Position numbers and translations under genes: made by a program. 64,000 bases of DNA from an uncultured Dongia sp. (GTDB taxonomy: Bacteria > Pseudomonadota > Alphaproteobacteria > Dongiales > Dongiaceae): the NCBI RefSeq assembly GCF_936916975.1, contig NZ_CAKZGO010000004.1, forward strand, positions 186,001 through 250,000. The letters run 5' to 3'. The notes beneath the pieces are model-generated. The model ran no database searches. It was not told the DNA's origin and saw only the letters and a program-made list of their open reading frames with translations. Below are positions 63,985 through 64,000 of this stretch, piece by piece (position 1 is the stretch's first letter; each line of letters opens with the position of its first letter).

Positions 63985-64000
63985 GGGTGGCAGTCAGATC

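Overview
The window is GC-rich (by eye, well above 60 %), densely coded DNA from a Gram-negative alphaproteobacterium. Lipoprotein, Tat and Sec signals, a Bug-type tricarboxylate transporter, GcvA-like LysR regulators, DUF1127-like and entericidin-like small proteins and GTCATCCCCGGG-type palindromic repeats all fit Rhodospirillales-like soil or freshwater bacteria. The species cannot be named from sequence alone. No rRNA, tRNA, CRISPR array, transposase, integrase or prophage was seen. It reads as chromosomal accessory and housekeeping DNA.

Layout. 1-2.4 kb: end of a glycine-betaine-type Rieske oxygenase, its flavin/ferredoxin reductase, and a small RTX protein. 2.4-6.7 kb: a PepSY protein, OmpR-type regulator and sensor kinase operon, divergent from a second PepSY-like protein coupled to an ATP-grasp enzyme. 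6.7-10.3 kb: Gfo/Idh/MocA dehydrogenase, Asp/Glu racemase-like protein, stand-alone Rieske oxygenase and a lipoprotein. 10.3-16.4 kb: a tctCBA transporter, then sulfate uptake genes (binding protein, cysT, cysW) without cysA. 16.5-19.2 kb: mutS. 19.4-24.9 kb: a small Cys-pair lipoprotein, a polyamine-type ABC transporter and a LuxR regulator. 25.1-30.2 kb: alcohol dehydrogenase, malic enzyme, GNAT, VOC and YczE-like membrane proteins. 30.3-32.4 kb: a chemoreceptor with a small partner. 33-42.7 kb: regulators (XRE, two LysR, MarR), HNH nuclease, esterase, PAS_5 protein, pirin, cupin, LysE exporter, an ABC transmembrane-only protein and a CpdA-like phosphodiesterase. 42.9-47.6 kb: aldehyde dehydrogenase, an adenylate cyclase-TPR protein, a TPR paralogue and a second Cys-pair lipoprotein. 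47.6-55.8 kb: VIT transporter, orphan CheB-like methylesterase, flavin reductase, second chemoreceptor, CheY-like receiver, molybdopterin-fold protein with a hybrid kinase, and a NarL regulator. 55.9-64 kb: entericidin, M19 dipeptidase, LysR, isochorismatase-like hydrolase, Tat-exported amidohydrolase, DUF1275 protein, three small unknowns and a truncated threonyl-tRNA synthetase.

The gene set suggests a flexible heterotroph that takes up small organic acids, polyamines and sulfate, oxidises methylated amines and aldehydes, and senses its surroundings through several two-component and chemotaxis modules. The most notable items are the ThrRS catalytic-core paralogue with hairpins in its leader, four clear candidate operators (OmpR, LysR, MarR and XRE types), a two-member family of small Cys-pair lipoproteins, an ABC transmembrane domain with no ATPase, and two families of intergenic palindromic repeats.
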